From Stenotrophomonas sp. (lineage in GTDB: Bacteria; Pseudomonadota; Gammaproteobacteria; Xanthomonadales; Xanthomonadaceae), in assembly GCA_003525885.1 (NCBI GenBank), contig DQIG01000211.1, forward strand, positions 3,463-15,040: 11,578 nucleotides of DNA, in the 5' to 3' direction. The position numbers were made by a program, and so were the translations under genes. The notes beneath the pieces were generated by a model. That model was given only the letters and a program-made list of their open reading frames with translations, did not search any database and was not told the origin of the DNA. How positions within the stretch are numbered: the first letter of the stretch is position 1; each line of letters opens with the position of its first letter. Below, piece after piece: positions 6,387 through 11,578 of this stretch.

Positions 6387-7532
6387 TCAGAGCTGAATCC
6401 GAGCCACGCTCTCGTCGGCGCCCTTGTCATCCTTCTCACCGTTCTTGATGCTCACGAACAGCACGTTGTTCTTCGCATCCAGCGCCAGGCTGTTCGGGTG
6501 GGTCGGCACCGTATAGGTCGCCACCTTCTGGTAGCTGTCACTGTTGTACGCGGTCACCGTACCCGCTTCGCGGTTGGTCACGTACAGGCGCTTGCGCGGT
6601 GCATCCAGCAGGATGCCCAGCGGGCCGGCATCGGTCGGGATGCTGGCCAGTTCCTTGCCGGTGCTGCGGTCGAGCACCAGCACGCGCTGGCCCGGATGCT
6701 TGCTGACCAGGCCGCTGCTCTTGGCCTGGTAGCCACGCAGGAATTCCGAGCCCTGGTCGGTGACGAACAGGCGCTTGCCGGCCGGGTCCAGCGCGATGTT
6801 CATCGGCTGCTCGGCGGCGATCTTGTGCTGCGCCACCACCTTGTTCGAATCGGTGCCCACCACCACCAGGTCGGCCAGCAGGTTGCTGGTGTAGACGCGC
6901 TTGTTGGCCGCATCCAGCGCCAGGCCCGGTGCCTTGGCATTGCCCAGGCCGTCGATGGTGTTGATCACCTTCAGCGTGTTCGTATCGATCACGAACAACA
7001 CGCTGCTCACGTCCGGCTGGCTGCTGTGGCCGGTCACGTACAGGCGGTTGGCCGCGCTGTCGACCACCAGCTCGCGCAGGTCGTGGGTGTAGGCGGCCTT
7101 GCCGTCCTTGCCGGTCTTCTTTTCCATCAGCTGGATGGTGCCGACGGCCTTGTTCTGCGCGGTGTCGACCACGGTCACCGACAGGTCCACGGTGTTGCCC
7201 ACGTACAGGCGGTCGTGGGCGTCATCCAGCACCACGCCGAAGGCTTTGCGCTCCAGCGGTATGCGGGTTTCCACGGCCAGCGTGGCCGGGTTCAGGCGCA
7301 GTACCTGGGCCGGGCCAGCGTCATCGCCGAAGCCACCGGAGGAGGCCACGAACACGGCGTTCTGCTTCGGGCTGTAGGCCAGCTCGTACAAGCCCTTGGC
7401 CACGGCCTGGCGCTGCACAGCGGCGGTGGCGCTGGCGGCGGGTGCGTTGTCGGCGAACGCCGAGGGCGCGCCGAGGCTGAGCGAAACGGCAACGGCCAGG
7501 GCGGCCGAGCGGAAGAGAGGATTACGGAACAT
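6387..7532 (-). CDS. Exported YncE-like YVTN beta-propeller protein
   Basis: The 381-residue product carries a clear signal peptide (MFRNPLFRSAALAVAVSLSLGAPSAFA, cleavage before D28), so it is periplasmic or exported. The rest consists of beta-propeller repeats of the YVTN/YncE type: a loop plus a hydrophobic strand with -RLYVxN/T- recurs in DRLYVGNT, NRLYVTGHSS, KRVYTSNLL, KRLFVTDQGS, KRLYVTNREAGTVTAYN and NVLFVSIKNG. These alternate with 'VxxTIxL/xxxGPLGILLD'-type blades, fitting a single seven-bladed ring. YncE-like proteins bind ligands or partners; no catalytic residues can be assigned. A longer frame to 7604 has no family match and is rejected; ATG 7532 has AAGGA about 8 bases upstream. 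It lies inside the effector/immunity block without an obvious part in it, and is bounded by a terminator downstream. Confidence 0.88.
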   Translation of the reverse strand: MFRNPLFRSAALAVAVSLSLGAPSAFADNAPAASATAAVQRQAVAKGLYELAYSPKQNAVFVASSGGFGDDAGPAQVLRLNPATLAVETRIPLERKAFGVVLDDAHDRLYVGNTVDLSVTVVDTAQNKAVGTIQLMEKKTGKDGKAAYTHDLRELVVDSAANRLYVTGHSSQPDVSSVLFVIDTNTLKVINTIDGLGNAKAPGLALDAANKRVYTSNLLADLVVVGTDSNKVVAQHKIAAEQPMNIALDPAGKRLFVTDQGSEFLRGYQAKSSGLVSKHPGQRVLVLDRSTGKELASIPTDAGPLGILLDAPRKRLYVTNREAGTVTAYNSDSYQKVATYTVPTHPNSLALDAKNNVLFVSIKNGEKDDKGADESVARIQL

Positions 7533-7697
7533 GCGAGCGTCCTTGAATGGGCACGGGAAGGTGTCCTGGCTCGCTGGGCCGTACTGCGACGGCCCGACCT
7601 GCATCTGTCTGCGCGGGTGGGCTGGCTGGGGTTGCGGGGGAATGGTAGCAGGTGGGGGGCGTGGCGTGCGTCTGCCCGCGTATGGCAGACGCGCGGA
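7533..7697 (-). promoter_or_regulatory. Leader/intergenic region with hairpins and cobalamin-riboswitch-like fragments
   Basis: This 165-base gap precedes the beta-propeller gene. On the minus strand it holds CCCCCGCAAC (7640-7631) and, 56 bases later, GCGAGCCAGGACACC (7574-7560). These resemble the B12-box C-C-C-C-C-G-C-A-A-C and the 3' element (GCGAGCC-x-GGAGACC) of cobalamin riboswitches. Between them lies a 7-bp hairpin (GGGCCGT at 7576-7582 with ACGGCCC at 7589-7595). The 5' half of the riboswitch core (AGGGAA and GGTG-x-AA-x-TCC) is not seen, so this is either a degenerate or variant element or a coincidence. No convincing -35/-10 pair was found. Confidence 0.25.
7668..7692. terminator. 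Perfect 9-bp inverted repeat just after effector gene stop
   Basis: GCGTCTGCC (7668-7676) and GGCAGACGC (7684-7692) flank the loop CGCGTAT. The hairpin lies 5 bases beyond the TAA of the minus-strand effector at 7698-8624. No T-run follows on the minus strand, so it is not a textbook intrinsic terminator; an mRNA 3'-end stabiliser or a weak terminator is likely. Confidence 0.5.
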
Positions 7698-8624
7698 TTA
7701 CTGCTTCTTCAACCGCAGCGAATCGGCCACGTCGGTCTTGGCCGCCACCTCGGTGGCGATGCTGGCGCGGCGGTGCCCCGGGTCGTTGCGGTCGCCCTGC
7801 ACGATGAAGATGCTTTCGGCGGCATGGCTGTTCCTGGTCGGCTGGCTGAGCAGTACGTGGTCCACCCGCGAGAGATTGTTCTGCTTGGCCAGCACCAGCA
7901 GGCTGGCGCTGATGCGCTGGCTGGCCGCATCGAACGGGCGACCATGCGCCGCGTCCAGTTCGGCTACCTTCTGGATCAGCTGCGAGAACAGGCGATGGTC
8001 GGGATGCGAGGGGTCCAGCAATGTGCCGGCCACTTCAATCGGCGTCGGTGGCGGCTCATCGCTGGCGCGGTCGCCCTGACGATGATGCTCGGCCTCGCGC
8101 TCGGGCATCGCATGGTGGGTCTCGGCATTCAGATCGCTGCCCGGGAACGGCGCGGCGATGCACTGGATTTCCGGCAGGTTGAACAGCACCGCGAACTCGC
8201 CCAGGTTGCTGCCGCCGTCCAGCGGCGCCGGCAGCGGATGCAGGCCAGCGTAATGCAGCGCCGCCCAGACGAAATCGCTGCAGCGGTTGATGGTGGCCGG
8301 GCGATCCACATCGAATTCGAACTCGGCCGGTTCCTCGGCGAAGTCACGCAGGCAGCCGTAATGCTCCTCGGAGATTTCCAGGGTGCGGCTGTAGTACGGG
8401 TCCAGATGCTGGTCGGCATCGTCGTGGCGTACCTGCGCGTATTGCACGCCAGTGCGGGTTTCGCCCGGTGCCTGGCGCGGCGGTGCGAAGCCGTAACTGT
8501 GGGCCTCGTCGCCCGTGGCCACCTGCAGGTACATATGGCCGCGCGGCGAGATGCCCCCGCTCTTCAGTGGGGTGCCGGGGGCGGCCAGATAAAGGGTTGC
8601 GGTGTAGCGTGTTGCCTGCTCCAT
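7698..8624 (-). CDS. X-T4SS effector: permuted papain-like N-domain plus XVIPCD
   Basis: This 308-residue protein has two parts. Residues 1-200 are a domain shared with the effector at 8758-9696: APGTPLKSGGISPRGHMY (His30), YGFAP, DPYYSRTLEIS, NRCSDFVWAALHYAGLH (Cys115), APFPGSDLN and the linker MPER. A conserved His in an early strand followed by a Cys at a helix start, about 85 residues later, is the order seen in circularly permuted NlpC/P60 or LRAT/YiiX-type cysteine enzymes, so an amidase, peptidase or acyltransferase acting on the envelope is inferred. Residues about 204-302 are an XVIPCD: DPSHPDHRLFSQL, LDAAHGRPFD, SQRISASLLVLAKQNNL, VDHVLLS, IFIVQGDRNDPGHRRA. There is no signal peptide, as expected of a T4SS substrate. 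No immunity gene touches it; the lipoproteins at 5667 and 9706 are the candidates. High GC matches the surrounding chromosome. Confidence 0.87.
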   Translation of the reverse strand: MEQATRYTATLYLAAPGTPLKSGGISPRGHMYLQVATGDEAHSYGFAPPRQAPGETRTGVQYAQVRHDDADQHLDPYYSRTLEISEEHYGCLRDFAEEPAEFEFDVDRPATINRCSDFVWAALHYAGLHPLPAPLDGGSNLGEFAVLFNLPEIQCIAAPFPGSDLNAETHHAMPEREAEHHRQGDRASDEPPPTPIEVAGTLLDPSHPDHRLFSQLIQKVAELDAAHGRPFDAASQRISASLLVLAKQNNLSRVDHVLLSQPTRNSHAAESIFIVQGDRNDPGHRRASIATEVAAKTDVADSLRLKKQ

Positions 8625-8703
8625 GCCTGCTCAGCCTTGTTGGGTACTGCGGTCCTGGGCGGATGATGGCATAGGTGGGATGGGGGGCAGGTGGAGATGG
8701 AGG

Positions 8704-8732
8704 CAGTTTCGAGGCCGAGGCGCTCGAAACTG
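8704..8732. repeat. Perfect 10-bp inverted repeat between the two effector genes
   Basis: CAGTTTCGAG (8704-8713) and CTCGAAACTG (8723-8732) flank the 9-base loop GCCGAGGCG in the 133-base gap. It lies 25 bases after the stop of the effector at 8758-9696. No T-run follows on either strand, so its role is open: 3'-end stabilisation, attenuation between the tandem effectors, or a regulator site. The rest of the gap shows no gene. Confidence 0.55.
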
Positions 8733-8757
8733 TGATCTTCCATGCAGTCGCTGGAAG

Positions 8758-9696
8758 TCAGCCCATCTGCAGCGGCGCCCGGGTTTGTTCCAGGGCCGGC
8801 TCCTGCGGCGCCAACGAGGCGCGCTCCTGCTGGGCCAGCGAAATCTGCTCGACCTTGGCGAATGACTGCTCCACCGGTGTTCGCGCAGCCTCATCCGCCG
8901 TCATCGAAGCTCGCATATGGGCAGGATCGTTGAGCTCCCCCTGCACGACGAAGAGTCGCTGCGGCGAACCATCGCTTGGAGTATTACCCAACACCACATG
9001 GTCGACATGCTCCAGCCCACTCTCCTTGGCCGTGGCCAACAACCCCGCTGAGATCCGCTCGCTGGTCCCATCGTAGGAGCGGCCGTGCGTCTCATCGATG
9101 CCCGCCACGCCCTTGCGGATGGAATCAAGCATATCCCGATCGCCCCGCGGCAGTTGCTCATCGCTGAGGATCCATTGCTTGAACGTTCTCTCCGGCATTC
9201 TGTTGTAGTGCTCGGTATTCAAGACGCTATCCGGAAAGGGCGCGCGGATGCTGCGGATGTATTCCACATTGCTGAGCGGTTTGAGGCCACCTTCGAAGCT
9301 CTTGTCCTGCATGAGCAGAACATTGGTTCGATGAAGCCCGGCGTGATTCAGGGCGCCCCATGTGTAGTCAATACAGCTGTTTTCCACACCGTGATACTCG
9401 GTGTTGAAACCATGTTCGCTGGGCTTTGCACCAAATTCCATCAGCTTGTCGTACTGCTGCTTGCTGATCTCCAACGTCCGTGCGTAGTACGGATCTTTGT
9501 ATTGCTCGGCGTCATTGTTGTAGACCATTCCGGGCCCAGTGATGACGCCATGCTCGATGGGTGCAAAGCCAAAGCTCACCTCGTCCTTGCCATGCGCCAC
9601 CTTGTAGTAGACGTGGCCAGCACTGGATGTCCCTCCCGCCAGCAGCGGCGTGCCGGGAGCGGCAACGAAGACGGTGACTGTGTATTTGTCGTCCAT
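8758..9696 (-). CDS. X-T4SS effector: permuted papain-like N-domain plus XVIPCD (low-GC copy)
   Basis: This 312-residue protein is a paralogue of the effector next to it. The N-domain has APGTPLLAGGTSSAGHVYYKV (His28), FGFAP, DPYYARTLEIS, ENSCIDYTWGALNHAGLH (Cys108), APFPDSVLN and MPER; His28 and Cys108 align with His30/Cys115 of the paralogue and are the proposed catalytic pair. Residues about 182-285 are the XVIPCD: HGRSYDGTSERISAGLL, VDHVVLG, LFVVQGELNDPAHMRASM, TPVEQSFAKV, then a Gln/Glu-rich tail. The usual N-terminal HPDH of the XVIPCD is replaced by RGDRDML. It starts 9 bases after the stop of the lipoprotein gene at 9706-10344, with AGGA seven bases before its ATG, so the two form an operon with the immunity gene first. 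GC is 53% over 9181-9480 by my count, against 66% over 8101-8400 in its paralogue. Confidence 0.88.
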   Translation of the reverse strand: MDDKYTVTVFVAAPGTPLLAGGTSSAGHVYYKVAHGKDEVSFGFAPIEHGVITGPGMVYNNDAEQYKDPYYARTLEISKQQYDKLMEFGAKPSEHGFNTEYHGVENSCIDYTWGALNHAGLHRTNVLLMQDKSFEGGLKPLSNVEYIRSIRAPFPDSVLNTEHYNRMPERTFKQWILSDEQLPRGDRDMLDSIRKGVAGIDETHGRSYDGTSERISAGLLATAKESGLEHVDHVVLGNTPSDGSPQRLFVVQGELNDPAHMRASMTADEAARTPVEQSFAKVEQISLAQQERASLAPQEPALEQTRAPLQMG

Positions 9697-9705
9697 GACG
9701 TGTTC

Positions 9706-10344
9706 CTATTTCGACTTGTTTACGTAGGCCACCAGCAACTCGGCTTGCGTGGACGCCAATCGATCATCAGGCTTCAGTATCTGGATGCTCAGCCTGTAGC
9801 GGCCAGGTTGCTGTTCCTGAGCCCAGGCGAGGGCCAGTTGTGTGTGGTGGCTGTCGGTCGTCTCCAATCCTGCTGACTGCAGAGACTGATGATCGACGTC
9901 ATCCAACCACCCGCCTGCCACCCGACCCGCGGGTCCGATGGGCTCAATCCGCGCGGGCGTGCCTGCCACCGACTCCAGCCTCACCAACGGAACAGGAATG
10001 CGCTTCTGCGCCTCCAGCCGCTCCAATTTCACCTCGGCGGGCAGGCCCCTACTGCGGACCTCACGGCCCGCACTCAGTGATTGCAGCCCGTCTTCTCCAC
10101 TCACCCGGATACCAAGAAACAAGGTTGGCGAGGAGCTTTTTCCTGGGGGCGGCAGGGTGAACTCGACCACCATGGGTGTAGTCATTGCTACCAGCGGCAG
10201 CGGCCTGACGAAGGGCACCAGGGTCCCGTTCTCTGCCGGAGCGCGCGGCCCAGGTACCGCCTCGGAGCCGGCTCGGCAGCCGCTCAGCAGGGAACCTGAC
10301 AGCATGAGGGCCAGGCAGACCAACCATCTTCCTTGTCGAAACAT
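9706..10344 (-). CDS. Lipoprotein, cognate immunity protein candidate of the downstream effector
   Basis: The 212-residue product starts MFRQGRWLVCLALMLSGSLLSGC, a lipoprotein signal with lipobox LLSGC; the following residues RAGS carry no Asp at +2, so an outer-membrane, periplasm-facing anchor is expected. The mature part looks beta-rich: PMVVEFTLPPPGKSSSPTLFLGIRV, EVKLERLEAQKRIPVPLVRLESV, HHTQLALAWAQEQQPGRYRLSIQIL and TQAELLVAYV. It shares this layout and the RYRLSI segment with the lipoprotein at 5667-6242. Because it immediately precedes an XVIPCD effector, the simplest role is periplasmic neutralisation of that toxin. I chose ATG 10344 over 10368 because AAGGA lies about 7 bases before it and the signal peptide then begins normally. 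A TATAAG box and a 12-bp palindrome lie upstream. Confidence 0.82.
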   Translation of the reverse strand: MFRQGRWLVCLALMLSGSLLSGCRAGSEAVPGPRAPAENGTLVPFVRPLPLVAMTTPMVVEFTLPPPGKSSSPTLFLGIRVSGEDGLQSLSAGREVRSRGLPAEVKLERLEAQKRIPVPLVRLESVAGTPARIEPIGPAGRVAGGWLDDVDHQSLQSAGLETTDSHHTQLALAWAQEQQPGRYRLSIQILKPDDRLASTQAELLVAYVNKSK

Positions 10345-10378
10345 CGCTTTTCCTTTTCCAAGGCTCATCGAAGCCGTT

Positions 10379-10403
10379 GAAGGCGCCTTCGCCCGTACTT
10401 ATA
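10379..10403 (-). promoter_or_regulatory. Candidate promoter with palindrome for the immunity-effector operon
   Basis: On the minus strand TATAAG (10403-10398) could be a -10 box, 53 bases before the lipoprotein ATG. No -35 like TTGACA is found 17 bases upstream. Just downstream, around the expected transcript start, is a perfect 12-bp palindrome GAAGGCGCCTTC (10379-10390). That position suits an operator for a dimeric repressor or a short leader hairpin. The regulator is not identifiable from the sequence. Confidence 0.35.
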
Positions 10404-10522
10404 CACCTCGGCTGCAGATGATTCTGCGACGAAGTTCGCTGCGTCGCGGCTCCTGCGACTGGGAGTGATCAAAGTCGACCTCGCGCAATGGTGCGCTTAC
10501 GTACACGCATAGGGGGTAGTAG

Positions 10523-10729
10523 ATGGACCGCTACTTTGTGAACAGAACGCCGCAGGCCAATGGAGACCATGAGGTGCATAAACAGGGATGCTATTGGCTT
10601 GCTCGCGCCCAGTCCACGCAGGACCTCGGTTTGCACACCAGCTGCAGGACCGCCGTGGCTGAAGCCCAGAGGTGGTACCGGCAGTCGAATGGCTGTGCCA
10701 CCTGCTCCGCGGCTTGCCATACAGGCTGA
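10523..10729 (+). CDS. Small Cys/His-rich protein, putative zinc-binding
   Basis: The 68-residue product MDRYFVNRTPQANGDHEVHK... contains H16, H19, C23, H38, C41, then NGCATCSAACHTG with C58, C61, C65 and H66 at the very end. The spacing (GDHEVH-x3-C, LGLHTSC, C-x2-C-x3-CH) suggests one or two metal sites, probably zinc. I know this sequence pattern from a widespread but uncharacterised family of small bacterial proteins (NGDHEVH... ending CHT). GGGGG six to seven bases upstream of the ATG is a strong ribosome site. No signal peptide or membrane segment is present, so it is likely cytoplasmic. It is transcribed away from the immunity-effector operon and shares the 178-base upstream gap with it. 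Confidence 0.85.
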   Translation: MDRYFVNRTPQANGDHEVHKQGCYWLARAQSTQDLGLHTSCRTAVAEAQRWYRQSNGCATCSAACHTG

Positions 10730-10752
10730 TCCACGGCCGAAAGCGACACCGG

Positions 10753-10783
10753 TGCGTCCCCGCCAATAATGGGCGGGGGCGCA
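10753..10783. repeat. 12-bp stem-loop between two small genes
   Basis: TGCGTCCCCGCC (10753-10764) pairs with GGCGGGGGCGCA (10772-10783) with one T-G wobble over the loop AATAATG. It lies 24 bases after the stop of the Cys/His-rich gene. It is strong enough to act as a terminator stem but lacks a T-run on the plus strand; a rho-linked end or mRNA stabiliser is equally possible. Confidence 0.5.
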
Positions 10784-10837
10784 TCGTTACCGCCGCTAAG
10801 ACTGCTCACGCCATCGTTCTCCCACTGGAGGATGCCC

Positions 10838-11047
10838 ATGACCAGAATCGACCCTACATGGCTGGAAGCCTTCGACAAGGAGCTTCTCCACCTGTTCGCC
10901 ATCGACCATGGCGATGCCGGCATGGATGAATACCTGCTGGGCTGCTACGCGGACCTCCCGCCGCGCGAGGCGGCGCTCGCCTTCGGCAGCGACTACGACC
11001 CGGAACGCGACGATGCGCTGTGGCGACGGCCGGGCGCGCCTGTGTGA
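10838..11047 (+). CDS. Small acidic hypothetical protein (69 aa)
   Basis: The product MTRIDPTWLEAFDKELLHLFAIDHGDAGMDEYLLGCYADLPPREAALAFGSDYDPERDDALWRRPGAPV is a short acidic, mostly helical protein with no membrane segment. A strong GGAGG (10827-10831) lies six bases before ATG 10838 and decides this start over ATG 10832, which would overlap the ribosome site. The composition (WLEAFDKELLHLFAI, LPPREAALAFGSDY) looks evolved rather than like a shadow frame. I do not recognise its function. The following gene starts 91 bases on, so they may be separate transcripts. Confidence 0.75.
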   Translation: MTRIDPTWLEAFDKELLHLFAIDHGDAGMDEYLLGCYADLPPREAALAFGSDYDPERDDALWRRPGAPV

Positions 11048-11138
11048 ACCGTGCAGCCGTCCGGCATGCCGACATTCAAGGCAGGCGATGCCAGGGCATG
11101 GCCGCTATGCTGGCAGCGCACCGGAATGGAAACCACGT

Positions 11139-11564
11139 ATGCCCCGCTTCAACACCGCCCTGGCACTGAACCTCGTTCTGATGCTGCTGGGCGCTACACC
11201 TGCCATGGCCATGGCGGCAGACCCGCAGGTTTCCACTGAAGTGTTCGTAGAGCGCGGTGACAACCCCACCTTCGAGCTGCAGCAGGCGCCTGCCGTTGTG
11301 TATTCAACGGCCCCTGCCACCCCGCCCGATACCTTGCTGCAGATGCCCATGGCGGTGCTGTTGGTTGCTCAACTGGATGAGCTGGGCCACGTTTCCAACG
11401 TGATGGTGGTGCGGTCCAGCGGACTGCGGGAGCTTGATCGCGCGGCCTTTACCGCAGTGGACCAGTGGCGCTTTGATCCGGTCGTGGTTGAGGGCGTCGC
11501 GCGGCATGCGCGGGTTCGGGTGCGTTTGAGCTTCGTGCCTCCGGCCGAGGCGCCGCCCGGCTGA
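11139..11564 (+). CDS. Exported TonB C-terminal-like (energy transducer type) protein
   Basis: The 141-residue product has a cleavable signal peptide (MPRFNTALALNLVLMLLGATPAMAMA, cleavage near residue 26-27). Residues about 68-135 match the TonB C-terminal fold: PMAVLLVAQLDELGHVSNVMVV, then SSGLRELDRAAFTAVDQWRFDPV with the hallmark S-G-x-x-x-L-D-x-A-A-x-x-A-V-x-x-W-x-F-x-P, ending ARVRVRLSFVPP. A full TonB would also have an N-terminal membrane anchor and a long Pro-rich spacer; here the anchor is replaced by a signal peptide and the linker is short, so it is a stand-alone periplasmic TonB_C protein whose partner is unknown. A TATGCT (11106-11111) upstream could be a -10 box. A 6-bp TGAACC/GGTTCA hairpin starts at its stop and runs into the window edge. 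Confidence 0.83.
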   Translation: MPRFNTALALNLVLMLLGATPAMAMAADPQVSTEVFVERGDNPTFELQQAPAVVYSTAPATPPDTLLQMPMAVLLVAQLDELGHVSNVMVVRSSGLRELDRAAFTAVDQWRFDPVVVEGVARHARVRVRLSFVPPAEAPPG

Positions 11565-11578
11565 ACCGCTGGTTCAAT

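Noticed and set aside
6067..6396. A 109-residue plus-strand frame through the terminator region
   Set aside because: It overlaps the lipoprotein signal sequence antisense and reads through a rho-independent terminator; no coding features.
6498..8666. A 722-residue open frame on the plus strand spanning the beta-propeller gene, the leader and an effector gene
   Set aside because: It is antisense to two well-supported genes, crosses their intergenic gap, and its translation is a His/Gln/Arg/Val-biased string with no domain, as expected from the complement of GC-rich codons.
7698..9696. Tandem duplication as the recent origin of the two effectors
   Set aside because: Their GC contents differ by about 13 percentage points and the proteins have diverged well outside the key motifs, so a recent local duplication is unlikely.
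10753..10783. Classical rho-independent terminator after the Cys/His-rich gene
   Set aside because: The stem is strong but is followed by TCGTTACCG rather than a T-run, so I list it only as a stem-loop.
1..11578. Insertion sequences, integrase, attachment repeats, CRISPR, tRNA or rRNA
   Set aside because: No transposase or integrase motif, direct-repeat array, or tRNA/rRNA signature was seen on either strand.

Overview
The window looks like chromosome from a high-GC gammaproteobacterium of the Xanthomonadaceae, most likely Stenotrophomonas (maltophilia complex). Three points support this. Three proteins carry the XVIPCD, the C-terminal secretion signal of effectors of the Xanthomonadaceae antibacterial type IV secretion system (X-T4SS). 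A REP-like stem-loop next to a GTAA resembles the GTAG-ended SMAG repeats of S. maltophilia. Several small proteins have a xanthomonad look. The taxon is inferred, because no marker gene is present. No tRNA, rRNA, CRISPR, insertion sequence or integrase was seen. The longest stretch without a gene is under 200 bases.

Left part (1-5132), ordinary accessory and housekeeping genes. The end of a methyltransferase gene (+) faces a minus-strand run of a membrane protein, the RNA 2'-phosphotransferase KptA and an exported polysaccharide deacetylase. A two-helix membrane-anchored protein (+) then converges on a 58-residue basic protein and an alpha/beta hydrolase of the non-heme haloperoxidase/esterase type (-). 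A small exported NTF2/SnoaL-like protein (+) follows.

Centre (5208-10344), an X-T4SS effector/immunity island. It holds an XVIPCD-only protein (5208-5624, +), a lipoprotein (5667-6242, -), an exported YVTN beta-propeller (6387-7532, -), two paralogous effectors (7698-8624 and 8758-9696, both -) and a second lipoprotein (9706-10344, -) lying 9 bases upstream of the second effector. Both effectors combine a shared N-terminal domain with a C-terminal XVIPCD. The N-terminal domain has a conserved G-H-x-Y followed about 80 residues later by N-x-C-x-D, the order expected of a circularly permuted papain-like (NlpC/P60-clan) enzyme. The two lipoproteins resemble each other and are the likely immunity proteins, which would put the toxin target in the periplasm. 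The working model is that the X-T4SS (encoded elsewhere) delivers the effectors through VirD4 into rival Gram-negative cells while the lipoproteins protect the producer. Effector 8758-9696 has clearly lower GC (53% by hand count over 300 bases) than its paralogue (66%), which suggests separate, more recent acquisition.

Right part (10523-11578). A small Cys/His-rich protein, a 69-residue acidic protein and an exported TonB C-terminal-like protein lie on the plus strand.
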